DNA from: Leptospira noumeaensis
GTDB lineage: Bacteria; Spirochaetota; Leptospiria; Leptospirales; Leptospiraceae
DNA length: 64,000 bases
NCBI RefSeq assembly: GCF_004770765.1
Contig: NZ_RQFK01000011.1
Span: forward strand, 1 to 64,000
Reading direction: 5' to 3'
Part shown: piece after piece, positions 29,289 through 38,751 of the stretch
Layout: each line of letters opens with the position of its first letter
Position numbering within the stretch: the first letter of the stretch is position 1
Notes under the pieces: model-generated
The model's input: only the letters and a program-made list of their open reading frames with translations
Told to the model about the DNA's origin: nothing
The model's database searches: none
Position numbers and translations under genes: made by a program

Positions 29289-30329
29289 ATGAAAAGATCC
29301 AAAATCAAAACCATCCTGATCGGTCTAGGACGGATTTGTTCCGGATTGGAAGCGGATCCTTTTCGAAAAAAACCCTGCACACACATGGGGGTTTTACAGT
29401 CGGAATGGGGCAGGATGCGGTTTGAGTTTGTACTAGGCCTCGACAGCAAAGAAAATCAATCCGATCGTTTTCATTCCCTTTGGAATGCCAAAACAGAAAC
29501 CATTCCGTCTGTTCCAAAAAACACAAAATTGCCGGACGGGATCGAACTAGCTGTCATATCCACTCCCAGTGTATACCATGAAGACTGGGCCCTTCACTGC
29601 ATCCATTCTGGGATCCCCAATTTACTCATTGAAAAACCAGTGGCTTTATCGGAATCGGGAGCCAAACGAATCCAAACAGCGGCAAAAAAACACAAAACAA
29701 AAATTTGGATCAACCATGAAAGGCGTTACCACCCAAGTTACAGATTTGTGAAAGACCACCTAACAAAAGGTACTTTTGGAAATCTAAAATCCATTCGTGC
29801 TTCAGTCTTTACATCGGCAAAAAACCCTGGCCTTGCTTTTTCCCAATTAGGAGGAGGGCCACTCCTACATGATGGAACACATGCAGTGGATCTCATCCAT
29901 TGGATTTTAGGAAAACCCAAATTAGTAGATGCTAAATTAGAAATTCCTAAAAAGGGAAGTATTGAATCACGAGCCGTCGCCTGGTTTGAAACTAAAACGG
30001 GTGTAGAAGTGTTTTTAGATGTTTCTGGAGAAAGGGACTATTTTCAATTTGAACTGGATTTGCATACAGACACGCACCGGATCATCTGTTCGAATGACGG
30101 ATTTGAATTTTACAAGTCCGAACCTTCTAAATTATACAAAGGGTTTCGCAGTTTGGTTCCTTACGCGCCAAAACAATTTCCAAATCCAGAAACTTCCAAT
30201 GCATTTATAGGAATTTATGATGAAATCTTCCAAGTTATCCGTGGCAAAAAACAAACGATGGAAGGAACAATCTCTGACAATGTTGAGATTCTAAATTTAA
30301 TAGAATCCATTTATAGGCGAAAACGATGA
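29289..30329 (+). CDS. Gfo/Idh/MocA-type oxidoreductase
   Basis: A protein of 346 residues. The Rossmann start is ILIGLGRICSGLE (residues 10-22), LAVISTPSVYH follows, and LLIEKPVALSESGAKRI holds the Glu-Lys-Pro motif of the family. The dimerisation domain contains GGGPLLHDGTHAVDLIHWIL with the likely catalytic Asp/His region. These enzymes oxidise or reduce sugar-like compounds with NAD(P). The first glycine motif is less regular than GxGxxG, so cofactor binding may be altered. It overlaps the next gene by four bases (ATGA). Confidence 0.85.
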   Translation: MKRSKIKTILIGLGRICSGLEADPFRKKPCTHMGVLQSEWGRMRFEFVLGLDSKENQSDRFHSLWNAKTETIPSVPKNTKLPDGIELAVISTPSVYHEDWALHCIHSGIPNLLIEKPVALSESGAKRIQTAAKKHKTKIWINHERRYHPSYRFVKDHLTKGTFGNLKSIRASVFTSAKNPGLAFSQLGGGPLLHDGTHAVDLIHWILGKPKLVDAKLEIPKKGSIESRAVAWFETKTGVEVFLDVSGERDYFQFELDLHTDTHRIICSNDGFEFYKSEPSKLYKGFRSLVPYAPKQFPNPETSNAFIGIYDEIFQVIRGKKQTMEGTISDNVEILNLIESIYRRKR

Positions 30330-31960
30330 ACTCGAAAAAAAACAGGTCTATCTCTATTTATTCTTTTGTACTTCGCACTTGGTTTGAATACCTAGTTCTA
30401 ACAAAAATCAAAAAAAAACTTCGAAGTAAAACAAATTATGAATCACTTAGGATTCAATTTTTAAAAAGAAAGGGGCAAGAAACAAAAAATCTTTTCTTTC
30501 AGTTAGGTGGCGTTTACATCAAAATTGGCCAGTTTGTTAGTAATTTATTCCATATTTTACCGGAAGAATTTTTGTGGGAACTCCAAGACTTACAAGACAA
30601 AATTCCACCTAGGGATTTCGCAGATATCGACAAACGTTGGATTCTTGATTATAAAAAATCCATGTCTGAAATTTTTACCGATTTAGACAGAATCTCTTAT
30701 GCAAGTGCGTCAACCGCCCAGGTCCATATTGGTTTTTACAACGGCAAAAAAGTAGCCATCAAAACATTGTATCCCGGAATCGAAGAAGATGCCATTAGAG
30801 ATTTAAAAACATTGTCTCGCGTTTTATGGCTCATTGATCAGTTTGTATTTAAAATCTCAGCCAAAGAAGTTAGCGAACAACTCACCATAATGATTCGTTC
30901 CGAACTTGACCTTCGTAGCGAACTAAAAAACCTCAAATACACCAAACAATTATTTGCATTAGAAAAAGACTTCTTTTTTCCAAATCCCATCGAGGAACTT
31001 TGTAACAAACATACATTAGTCACAGAGTTTGTAGAGGGAAAAAAAATATATGAATTGAATTTATCCGAATCTCACACAAAAAAGAATCCCCATTTAGAAA
31101 AACTCATCAGAGCCTATATTTTAATGATCTTTGATTACCGGTTCTTTCATGCAGATCCTCACCCAGGGAATCTTATTTTTATGGAAACGGGAGAACTTTG
31201 TTTTATTGATTTTGGTGCGGTTCAATCCATCTCAGAAGAAGAAACTCGAATTTTAGAAAGAATACTAATCGGTGCTATGCGAAAAGATTACCACTCGATT
31301 ACAGAATCCTTATTTGATTTGGGTGCTGTTACCGATTCATTGTCCAAAGAGGAACTGATTCAAATAGTTAAATATTCCCTAGAAAAACTAAATCGAATTT
31401 TGGATTCTACGGATCACTTTCGAAACATTGGTTTTGATACACTTCGTCCCACAGAAGACCTTCGTTTTTTAAAGGAAATCCAAGTGAGCTTGAAACGGCT
31501 TCTTTCTAGCTTAAAACTTCCGCCAAATTTTTTAAGTTTACACCGCGTACTCGCTTTGTTACTCGGAAATTTCTCGTATTTGGATCCCACTCGGTCTATG
31601 ATTGATTATGCTGAAAAACCATTTTCACAAATAGTTTTAAAAGGCAGTTCCTTAAAAAAACTTTGGAAAGATGAAGGAGAGGAATTTATCACCAGTCTAT
31701 TTTCTTTACCCAAGGAATTTAATGAATTTTTATACAAATGGAACCGCGGTGAGTTCCAAGCTCCCGACGCAACCAAAAAGGAAGAACTTCGCTTAAAAGA
31801 AATATTTACCTTTGGTGCCTTGGGTTCGATATTTTTCTTTTTCGGAATGTATTATTCGGAAAAATTCTGGAAAGAACCAAGCATATTATTTTATATACTA
31901 TCAGGACTTAGTTTTTGGTCACTTGCCAAATCAAGTTTGCAGTATTGGAAACAAAAATAA
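30326..31960 (+). CDS. ABC1/UbiB-family atypical kinase-like protein
   Basis: A protein of 544 residues. The family motif GGVYIKIGQFVSN (KxGQ) lies near residue 55; YASASTAQVHIGFYNGKKVAIKTLYPG carries the Ala-rich loop and Lys, HADPHPGNLIF the catalytic loop and IDFGAVQS the metal motif (DFG). Two membrane helices end the chain. UbiB proteins are ATPases tied to ubiquinone or lipid handling. The same window encodes MqnA of menaquinone synthesis, so a ubiquinone role is doubtful. It is translationally coupled to the oxidoreductase and followed by lspA after 18 bases. Confidence 0.88.
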   Translation: MNSKKNRSISIYSFVLRTWFEYLVLTKIKKKLRSKTNYESLRIQFLKRKGQETKNLFFQLGGVYIKIGQFVSNLFHILPEEFLWELQDLQDKIPPRDFADIDKRWILDYKKSMSEIFTDLDRISYASASTAQVHIGFYNGKKVAIKTLYPGIEEDAIRDLKTLSRVLWLIDQFVFKISAKEVSEQLTIMIRSELDLRSELKNLKYTKQLFALEKDFFFPNPIEELCNKHTLVTEFVEGKKIYELNLSESHTKKNPHLEKLIRAYILMIFDYRFFHADPHPGNLIFMETGELCFIDFGAVQSISEEETRILERILIGAMRKDYHSITESLFDLGAVTDSLSKEELIQIVKYSLEKLNRILDSTDHFRNIGFDTLRPTEDLRFLKEIQVSLKRLLSSLKLPPNFLSLHRVLALLLGNFSYLDPTRSMIDYAEKPFSQIVLKGSSLKKLWKDEGEEFITSLFSLPKEFNEFLYKWNRGEFQAPDATKKEELRLKEIFTFGALGSIFFFFGMYYSEKFWKEPSILFYILSGLSFWSLAKSSLQYWKQK

Positions 31961-31978
31961 ACGGACTCTCTCTAATTT

Positions 31979-32539
31979 ATGAATCTACCTAAAACCCCAT
32001 TTTTTTCAGTATTTAAACCAGGATACCTTGCTTTTGTAGCATTTGGACTTTTTTTGGATTTAACTTCCAAATACGTCATCATAACAAAAATGTTAGCTCA
32101 TGAAAGCATTCCCGTGTTAGGTGATTTTTTTAGACTCTCATTAACTTTTAACACTGGTTTTGTATTTGGTCTTTTTCAAAACAATGCACTTCCTTCTCTT
32201 TTTGCAACAGGGTTTGCCATCATTTTTTTAATATTCTACCGTTGGCAAAATGCTGATTTAGGAAACGCCTGGGGTTGGAATTTTGTAATGGCTGGTGCGT
32301 TTGGAAACTTTTTAGATAAATTTTTTGTTAAAATCCCAGGAGTTGGGTTTCGATTTGGATTCACTCCGGAAAAACCTGGAATCGAATTCATTGGAGTTGT
32401 GGATTTTTTAGACTTTGAATGGCCTGATTTTTTACTTTTTGACCGTTGGCCTGCCTTTAACGTGGCAGACTCTTGTGTTTCCATAGGAATTGTGATTCTA
32501 CTATTGACTATGGATTGGAAAGAACTAGATAAAAAATAA
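31979..32539 (+). CDS. lspA: Lipoprotein signal peptidase II
   Basis: A four-helix membrane protease of 186 residues. The catalytic aspartates lie in [11 protein letters not shown] and [14 protein letters not shown], and [12 protein letters not shown] corresponds to the conserved Asn-Thr-Gly segment. It removes signal peptides ahead of the lipid-modified cysteine; several lipoproteins in this window would be substrates. A longer loop ([19 protein letters not shown]) separates the two catalytic segments than in E. coli LspA. Confidence 0.93.
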   Translation: MNLPKTPFFSVFKPGYLAFVAFGLFLDLTSKYVIITKMLAHESIPVLGDFFRLSLTFNTGFVFGLFQNNALPSLFATGFAIIFLIFYRWQNADLGNAWGWNFVMAGAFGNFLDKFFVKIPGVGFRFGFTPEKPGIEFIGVVDFLDFEWPDFLLFDRWPAFNVADSCVSIGIVILLLTMDWKELDKK

Positions 32540-32562
32540 TTCCTTCCTCTTGTTTACGACAG

Positions 32563-32598
32563 ACCACTTAAAACGAAAAAACAGAAATTTTAAGTGGT
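32563..32598. terminator. Hairpin between convergent lspA and the nitrilase-fold gene
   Basis: ACCACTTAAAA (32563-32573) pairs perfectly with TTTTAAGTGGT (32588-32598) around a 14-base A-rich loop, in the 80-base gap. A TTGATTTT tract follows on the plus strand. Probably ends both transcripts. Confidence 0.65.
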
Positions 32599-32619
32599 TT
32601 GATTTTCCTTTCCAGTAGT

Positions 32620-33330
32620 TTATAATAAATAACTTCTCATCACATTGACTGATAAAGTTTTTAATACATCTTTATCTTCCTCTAATTTTCCCACTTTCCA
32701 ATTGATTCCAGAGGGAGAGGCATAAAGACTTCTTGCTGGTTTCCCTTCTGTGGGGCCACAAACACGAATTAAATGGATGGATTTTTGTTTTGCGAGTGAT
32801 TCAAAGAAGGTTAGGTCTTCTTCATAAGATCGTTTTTCTTCAGCATTTGAGAGATAAAATACGATTTCAATATCTTCTTTTTTAAATTCATCCCAAATGG
32901 ATTCGTTTTCTAAATCTTCACCCACAAGTAGTCCAAATCGTAATCCTCCCATGATAAAAATGGATTCCGTTTTTCCTTTCACTACACCTGGTTCTTTACT
33001 TTGCGAGGGCGATTTTTTTTCATAAAAATCAACGAGCACTAGGGATTGGACAATGGGAAGGGCTGAAACCAAATTTCCTTCCTCATTTTTTCGGTAGTGA
33101 GTTCCACCTAAAATAACACCAGAAAAACTTTCAGAAATTTCAAGTAATTGGTCTTGGTATTCCTTTTCATGTTTGGAGGCAATTTCTGGAGTTTCTCCTT
33201 GAAAAAAATGAGGAAAACCTTCTGGCAAAAGTAAAAAATGGGCCTTTGTTTGTTGGATTTTAGAAATTTCTTCCGAGCCAATGCGTTTGTGAAGGTTCTT
33301 TTGGTAAATTGCGATTTTGATGACTGCCAT
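32620..33330 (-). CDS. Carbon-nitrogen hydrolase (nitrilase) fold protein, catalytic cysteine absent
   Basis: A protein of 236 residues. The fold is indicated by IKIAIYQ at the start, LLPEGFPHFF with the expected catalytic Glu37, a YEKKSPS segment for the catalytic lysine, and GLRFGLLVGEDLENE, which aligns with the usual 'kiG..iCyDl.fpE' strand. In that alignment the nucleophilic cysteine is Gly137. It may be an inactive or regulatory member. It is translationally coupled to the large gene upstream, whose stop codon overlaps its ATG. The call of an absent cysteine depends on the alignment by eye. Confidence 0.75.
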   Translation of the reverse strand: MAVIKIAIYQKNLHKRIGSEEISKIQQTKAHFLLLPEGFPHFFQGETPEIASKHEKEYQDQLLEISESFSGVILGGTHYRKNEEGNLVSALPIVQSLVLVDFYEKKSPSQSKEPGVVKGKTESIFIMGGLRFGLLVGEDLENESIWDEFKKEDIEIVFYLSNAEEKRSYEEDLTFFESLAKQKSIHLIRVCGPTEGKPARSLYASPSGINWKVGKLEEDKDVLKTLSVNVMRSYLL

Positions 33331-35231
33331 TAAAAGGGATCCCCGGTTGGTATTATGTCATCATCCAAAGGGTCATCCGAACTGTCATTTTTTTCACTAG
33401 AAAGGGACGAATCAGAAGAATCGACACTATCCAAATCTTCCTCTAACTTGGAAGCTTTAGGTTCTAGAGCATCCTTTTCTAAATTGGCAAGTTCTGAATC
33501 ATTGGCTTCTGCCGTTGTATTCAATTCAACACCGAATGATGATTTCATTTGTTCCGGTGTGAGTTCCACAAGACCTCCAAAAAGATCTCCCGTTTCGATG
33601 CGATCATAAAGAGCCATCAAATAACAGTAGGATTCCATAATGCACTGTTTGACTGGTTTTTTATTTAACCTTTTGCGCGACTCCATCGAATCCAAGGTCA
33701 AAACATCATTCATATTTGCTACGATTTCCTTTTTGCCTTTCATATCTTTGATAAGAACTAGAAGGGAATCCCTGGACTTTAAACTGAATTCTTTGATGGC
33801 CATTCGCACTGTTCTTGACTGGCCTGTGCGTTTTTGTTCAATCCCTGTTAGTTTTTTTGAGGCTTCAATATAATTGGCACCGGGATTTGCTTTGTGTTTA
33901 TCTAATTCTCTAATGATATCGTTGTAAATGCGGAACTGGTCAATGATGGTTCGTGTTCCCTCATAAATATCCAACATTTTTTGACGGTAATCCACCTTAA
34001 CCCCGTTAACCGAACCGGGTTTGATATCAATTTTTTTGGTGGTCATGACAAAAGAATATTCATCATCAAATTCGTAAAAATAGAATAGGGCGAGTAAGGC
34101 TTTGTCCGAATCAGGAATATGAGCAAATTCATTTTTGGGATCAAATTTTTTACGAAGTTTTGGAATGGAATACATTTGCATTAAACGCAAACCATATGCT
34201 TGTTCCTTGGATAAGGTAACCTCTTCCTCTTTTTTATCCTCTTCCTTCGTTTCTTCGTTTTTATCTTCTTTTGTTTCTAATGGTTTTCCACCAGGAACAT
34301 TTTCTCCCGATTTTCTTTGTCCCGGTCTATCTTCTGGGTTAATTCCTAGAAGATTTTCCATATAACGAGAGATTAGCGGAATGTTTTTATTTTCCCCTCT
34401 TAGAACCACGAGATACAATCTGTCAAAAAATCCTTCAAAAAGAGTGTCAATTTCTTGGGTGACCTTTCTTTTTTTATTCGCATAAATGAGAGAAGGTTTT
34501 CCTTCTAATTTTTGTAATTCATCATAAGCTTGGACAAATGATTTTTTTAAAGTTTCTTGGTAAGGATAAAGGATGTACATCCTTTTAAAAAGTGCATAAA
34601 TAGGACCTTTCACTCGTTCAATGGCAACAGGTGATTCTGGAGCCACCATTATCGGATCTGTAATATCTGTTAACTCAGGACCATTATACAATTTTTGTCC
34701 CATAGCAAGAAGTTCCACAAGGAGAGGATTGATTCGGTCAAGTGCTTTACTGAGTTGTGGTGAGTATTGTTGGTTGGCTAAAAGTTCATTCCCACTGTAT
34801 TGCAATTCGATTAATGCTTGTTTAGCGCGAATGCTAAAGTCATGCATAAATTTCGGCGTGAGGTCACTGGTTCCGAAAGGTGTGACCCGAGCAAGCCAAC
34901 ATTTGAGTTTGACTGCGAACCTAGCGGAGAAACTACTGATCTCTTTTTCGTATTGGGCCTTGGAATCAATTTGAGATTTTGAAGGATTGGAATCGGATTT
35001 GTTTTGGTTTCCTCCCCGACTGCCTGAACGACCCTCGTCGTTACCTCGAGAGACCGTACTCGTTCGCACCTTGGGTTCCGGACGGTTCTTTTTGTCCTCT
35101 TCCCTTTGGGGTTGTTTTTCTTTTACAACCTCACCTCCGGCACTGACAAACTTGTTGAACATATCCTTTCTTGCGGAATCGTCCAGTTTCCCTACGCCAA
35201 TCGCCCGTTTCGTATTATCAAAATCGCCCAT
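33330..35231 (-). CDS. Large conserved-looking hypothetical protein with charged termini
   Basis: A protein of 633 residues without signal peptide or clear membrane helix. Residues about 35-90 are polar and low-complexity (Lys/Glu/Arg/Ser), a helical region follows with a second charged spacer near 300-335 (NEETKEEDKKEEEV), then a folded part about 340-570. The tail is Asp/Ser-rich and ends DDPLDDDIIPTGDPF. I do not recognise the domain; it resembles spirochaete-restricted proteins in style. It is divergent from the MoxR gene (113-base gap) and coupled to the nitrilase-fold gene. No function is proposed. Confidence 0.75.
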   Translation of the reverse strand: MGDFDNTKRAIGVGKLDDSARKDMFNKFVSAGGEVVKEKQPQREEDKKNRPEPKVRTSTVSRGNDEGRSGSRGGNQNKSDSNPSKSQIDSKAQYEKEISSFSARFAVKLKCWLARVTPFGTSDLTPKFMHDFSIRAKQALIELQYSGNELLANQQYSPQLSKALDRINPLLVELLAMGQKLYNGPELTDITDPIMVAPESPVAIERVKGPIYALFKRMYILYPYQETLKKSFVQAYDELQKLEGKPSLIYANKKRKVTQEIDTLFEGFFDRLYLVVLRGENKNIPLISRYMENLLGINPEDRPGQRKSGENVPGGKPLETKEDKNEETKEEDKKEEEVTLSKEQAYGLRLMQMYSIPKLRKKFDPKNEFAHIPDSDKALLALFYFYEFDDEYSFVMTTKKIDIKPGSVNGVKVDYRQKMLDIYEGTRTIIDQFRIYNDIIRELDKHKANPGANYIEASKKLTGIEQKRTGQSRTVRMAIKEFSLKSRDSLLVLIKDMKGKKEIVANMNDVLTLDSMESRKRLNKKPVKQCIMESYCYLMALYDRIETGDLFGGLVELTPEQMKSSFGVELNTTAEANDSELANLEKDALEPKASKLEEDLDSVDSSDSSLSSEKNDSSDDPLDDDIIPTGDPF

Positions 35232-35343
35232 AATTTACTATCGTTCCAATTCCTCAATATGGGAATTCAATTTCTTACAAAAAGCAATTTTTAGTGGATT
35301 CCCCTGTTTTTCCGAAAAGATTGGAGTCCAAAAGGTAGAAACC

Positions 35344-36132
35344 ATGGCTGATTACATCCTGTCCGAAGATCTGAAAGAAGCGGTCCAAGTGGCAGAAATT
35401 ACAAAACGACCGCTCCTCCTCAAAGGAGAACCAGGAACGGGAAAAACTCTCCTCGCGAGTTACCTTGCGGAAACGAAAAAACTTCCGTTTTACAGATGGC
35501 ATATCAAATCCACAAGTCTTGCCAAAGAGGGGCTCTATTTTTATGATGCTGTCTCTCGTTTGAACGACTCCCGTTTTCCAGAAGAGGAAGCAATGCACCG
35601 AGTGAGAGATGTAAAAAACTACATTCGGTTGGGTGCTCTCGGGGAAGCATTTTCTCAAAATGAAAAGGCTGTAGTTTTAATCGATGAAATTGATAAGGCA
35701 GACATTGAATTTCCAAACGACTTACTTTTAGAATTAGACAAAATGGAATTTTTCATTCCAGAAACCAAAGAACATATCATCGCTAAAGAAAGACCCATCG
35801 TCATCATCACATCAAATAACGAAAAAGAACTCCCCGATGCATTCCTCAGACGATGTATCTTCCATTACATTGAATTTCCGAAAAGGGAAGCAATGAAAGA
35901 AATCATTAAAGCCCATTATCCTTCGATTGAAACTGAATTTATGGAAAAGGCTCTCGCTATGTTTTATTCCATTCGTCGGATCGAAAGTTTAAGGAAAAAA
36001 CCTTCCACAAGCGAACTTCTAGATTGGATCCAAGTATTACTCGTTTCTGGAGAAACTTTGGATTCCAGTAAAATTCCTTTTGCAGGTTCTTTATTTAAAT
36101 CAGAAGAAGATTACCGAGTCCATTTGAACTAA
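35344..36132 (+). CDS. MoxR-type AAA+ ATPase
   Basis: A protein of 262 residues from the ATG at 35344 with AAAGGTAG upstream; the frame opens further upstream (34987) but overlaps the divergent gene. Walker A LLKGEPGTGKTLLA is near residue 22, Walker B VVLIDEIDKAD follows, then sensor 1 ITSNNEKELPDAFLRRC. MoxR ATPases work with VWA proteins as chaperone-like or metal-insertion systems. The VWA gene follows after one base. Confidence 0.9.
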   Translation: MADYILSEDLKEAVQVAEITKRPLLLKGEPGTGKTLLASYLAETKKLPFYRWHIKSTSLAKEGLYFYDAVSRLNDSRFPEEEAMHRVRDVKNYIRLGALGEAFSQNEKAVVLIDEIDKADIEFPNDLLLELDKMEFFIPETKEHIIAKERPIVIITSNNEKELPDAFLRRCIFHYIEFPKREAMKEIIKAHYPSIETEFMEKALAMFYSIRRIESLRKKPSTSELLDWIQVLLVSGETLDSSKIPFAGSLFKSEEDYRVHLN

Positions 36133-36133
36133 T

Positions 36134-37336
36134 ATGTTTTTAGATTTTTTTTACAATCTGCGCCGAGAGACTGTTCCTTGTTCTACGGGAGAACTCATTG
36201 CGTTCTTAGCCAGCGTAAGAAAACTCACAGATCCTTCCGGGTATATGAATTTGGATCAACTGTACCGCGTGGGAAGACTCAATTTTGCAAAAGACCTAAA
36301 GTTTTATGATAGTTATGACATTGCCTTTACTAGAACCTTTGGAAGTTGGAAAGAAGAAAGAATCCAATTTAGAGACACACTATTCCAATGGTTAGAGAAA
36401 AACATTCCCAAACACTTAAGCGATTCTGAAAAAGCCAATGCTCCCCATTTGAGTATGGAAGAGGTGATTGAAGAATTAAAAAAACGATTGGCTGAACAAA
36501 AAGAACGCCATGACGGAGGGAACAAATGGGTGGGAACTTCTGGCACCTCACCCTTTGGAAATTCAGGATTCAATCCGAATGGAATTTCTCTTGGTGGGAA
36601 TACGGAAGGAGAAGGGAGTCGTTCGGGGGTTAGTCTTTGGAACGAAAGAAAGTACAAAGCGTACCGTGAAGACCAAATTCTCGATACAAGATCCATCCAA
36701 CTTGCTTTAAAAGAACTTCGGTTTTTAAAAAAGGAAGGAAGAAGGGAACTCCATGTGGACAAAACCATTGATCGGACTTGTGAAAATGGAGGCGAAATAG
36801 AACTCATCGAAGAAAGAGAACGTAAAAACTCCCTTCGTCTCGTTCTCATTATGGACATTGGAGGGAGTATGACCCCTCATTCCGATCGGGTGAGCAAACT
36901 ATTTAGTGCCAGTCGTGGTCTTTATCATTTCAAAGAAGTTCATAATTATTTTTTCCATAATATCTTTCATGAGTATCTCTATGCGGATCACGAATTTCAA
37001 ACCCGAATCTCTCTCAAACAATTTGAAGAAAAATTTCGAAAGAACACAAAACTGATCTTTGTTGGTGATGCTTATATGGCACCCTATGAACTGATGGGAA
37101 CACCTTACAATCCTTATGCCTACAACCGCGCCAATCCCAATGAAAAAGAAAGAAAGGCAAAAAGTGGACTCGAATCTCTCAAAGAACTAGTCGGATACTT
37201 TCCTGAATCAGTTTGGTTAAATCCCGAACCAAAACATTTTTGGGGGGCGCCAACGATAGAGGCCATTGAAGATGTGATCTCCATGTTTCCACTCACCATT
37301 GAAGGGCTTAGAAAGGCAGTAAAAAGTCTGACTTAA
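36134..37336 (+). CDS. VWA-domain protein (CoxE/YehP-like partner of MoxR)
   Basis: A protein of 400 residues. The N-terminal half is helical (FYNLRRETVPCSTGELIAFL), a glycine/serine-rich linker covers about 130-165, and the VWA domain begins at RLVLIMDIGGSMTPHSD, with the MIDAS DxGxS (Asp-Ile-Gly-Gly-Ser). YFPESVWLNPEPKHFWG lies near the end, as in CoxE-like proteins. MoxR-VWA pairs assist maturation of target proteins or metal centres; the target here is not evident because no oxidase or dehydrogenase gene is adjacent. Confidence 0.88.
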   Translation: MFLDFFYNLRRETVPCSTGELIAFLASVRKLTDPSGYMNLDQLYRVGRLNFAKDLKFYDSYDIAFTRTFGSWKEERIQFRDTLFQWLEKNIPKHLSDSEKANAPHLSMEEVIEELKKRLAEQKERHDGGNKWVGTSGTSPFGNSGFNPNGISLGGNTEGEGSRSGVSLWNERKYKAYREDQILDTRSIQLALKELRFLKKEGRRELHVDKTIDRTCENGGEIELIEERERKNSLRLVLIMDIGGSMTPHSDRVSKLFSASRGLYHFKEVHNYFFHNIFHEYLYADHEFQTRISLKQFEEKFRKNTKLIFVGDAYMAPYELMGTPYNPYAYNRANPNEKERKAKSGLESLKELVGYFPESVWLNPEPKHFWGAPTIEAIEDVISMFPLTIEGLRKAVKSLT

Positions 37337-37397
37337 TTGCCGATTCGTCAGCAATTCTCATTGATTTTCAGGGTTTTTTAGCCGTTAATCATATTAA

Positions 37398-38744
37398 ATG
37401 ATCAGTCAAATTTCGCTATCCAGCTTGGTCATTTTTCTCATCAATTTTTTAACCTTAGGTTTTTATTATTCCTTTTACCGGTTTCATTTTTACAGATATA
37501 CCGAATCCTTTTTGCAATACACTGCCTTCGCCTTTTCTTTTTTTAGCGCCGGTGTTGCCATTGGGTTACAAGCGGGATTATTACAACTCGTTCCGAGTGG
37601 TGGACCAATTTGGACTGCCTTTTTTTTATCTTCTTTTGTGGAAGAGTTTGCCAAACTACTAGGGATCTATTTATTTTTCAGAAAGAATCAAGATGAGTTT
37701 ACAGTTACAGACGGAATTTTTTACGGCCTCGTGTTAGGTGGTGGCTTTGGTTTTGTCGAAAATATTTTATATTTTATTAACACAGGTCTTTGGTCTCAAG
37801 TCCTTCGTTCCATCACGGCACTTCCCATCCATATGATGAATGGAGGAATTATCGGCGCTTACTTAATGATGTTTTTATTTCATAAAAATCCTGTTTTTAA
37901 ATGGGGGAAATTGACCTTCGGATTTTCTGTCTGTGTGGCAATCCATGGATTTTATAATCTCTCTCTCTCTCAAGAAATTAATTTACTTTTTGCGCTTCCG
38001 ATTTGTATCCTTTCGCTTTTCTTTTTACTTGAACTTACCATTGCTAAGTCAAGGATTCTTGTTCCGGGACATATTTTAAAATTAATGAATATGACTATGG
38101 AACAATATGAAATTCTAAGCCGCCACAACCGTCATGAAGGTTGGATTCAAAACATTCAAAAACATATCTCTACAGACGGAATTCGACTTTTACAATACCC
38201 AAACCTTCGACACACCATTCTCACTGTATTTTTTTTGGTACCAGGAATCTTTTCCGTTTATTTTCTATATGATTCTCCCCATCTGATTTCACAAAAATTT
38301 CCCGATCTAGCCATCGAAAATTATTTTGCACTTTTTTTCATTTACCCTATCGTTTTATCTTTTATGTTTTTCTTTGCAGGTGTTTTGAACCCTTATTTTT
38401 TTAGGGACCGAATGCTTGCAGTTCCTCTCTTTAGTTCTGTAGATTTACATACAAAGGATTCAGAAGAAAATTCAGCAATTTTTCATATCCAGGCCAATAT
38501 GTTTTATCTTCCAACTTCGCAAATGTATCCCGAAAACACAAAAGTGAAATTTGATCTTTGGATTGGTTTGGATTGTTTTGTTGGCCTATCTGGAACCATC
38601 CTTTGGTGTAAGGAAAACGAAGAAGGAAATTGTGGGGCTATGTGTCAATTGGATGAAATCCCATTTCAATTTCTTTTCAAATGGCATTTCCTAAGATTCA
38701 AACAAAACTTTAAAAATTTATTTTTACGTCGAGCATTGGTTTGA
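37398..38744 (+). CDS. PrsW-family intramembrane metalloprotease with a C-terminal PilZ-like region
   Basis: A protein of 448 residues. About seven membrane helices cover 1-210, then two more near 285-350. PrsW motifs are intact: Glu82-Glu83 with Lys86 (VEEFAKLLG), GFVENILYF with Glu121-Asn122, His145 (IHMMNGG) and His183 (AIHGFYN). PrsW cleaves anti-sigma factors in Bacillus. Residues about 360-435 read like a small beta-barrel of PilZ type (TKVKFDLWIGLDCFVG, LSGTILWCKENEEGNC, GAMCQLDEIPFQ), but without the c-di-GMP-binding arginines and DxSxxG. The ribosome site is weak. Target protein unknown. Confidence 0.82.
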   Translation: MISQISLSSLVIFLINFLTLGFYYSFYRFHFYRYTESFLQYTAFAFSFFSAGVAIGLQAGLLQLVPSGGPIWTAFFLSSFVEEFAKLLGIYLFFRKNQDEFTVTDGIFYGLVLGGGFGFVENILYFINTGLWSQVLRSITALPIHMMNGGIIGAYLMMFLFHKNPVFKWGKLTFGFSVCVAIHGFYNLSLSQEINLLFALPICILSLFFLLELTIAKSRILVPGHILKLMNMTMEQYEILSRHNRHEGWIQNIQKHISTDGIRLLQYPNLRHTILTVFFLVPGIFSVYFLYDSPHLISQKFPDLAIENYFALFFIYPIVLSFMFFFAGVLNPYFFRDRMLAVPLFSSVDLHTKDSEENSAIFHIQANMFYLPTSQMYPENTKVKFDLWIGLDCFVGLSGTILWCKENEEGNCGAMCQLDEIPFQFLFKWHFLRFKQNFKNLFLRRALV

Positions 38745-38751
38745 TCAAAAT

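Noticed and set aside
34621..34974. Open frame of 117 codons on the plus strand
   Set aside because: Lies wholly inside the 633-residue gene on the other strand and has no family resemblance or ribosome site.
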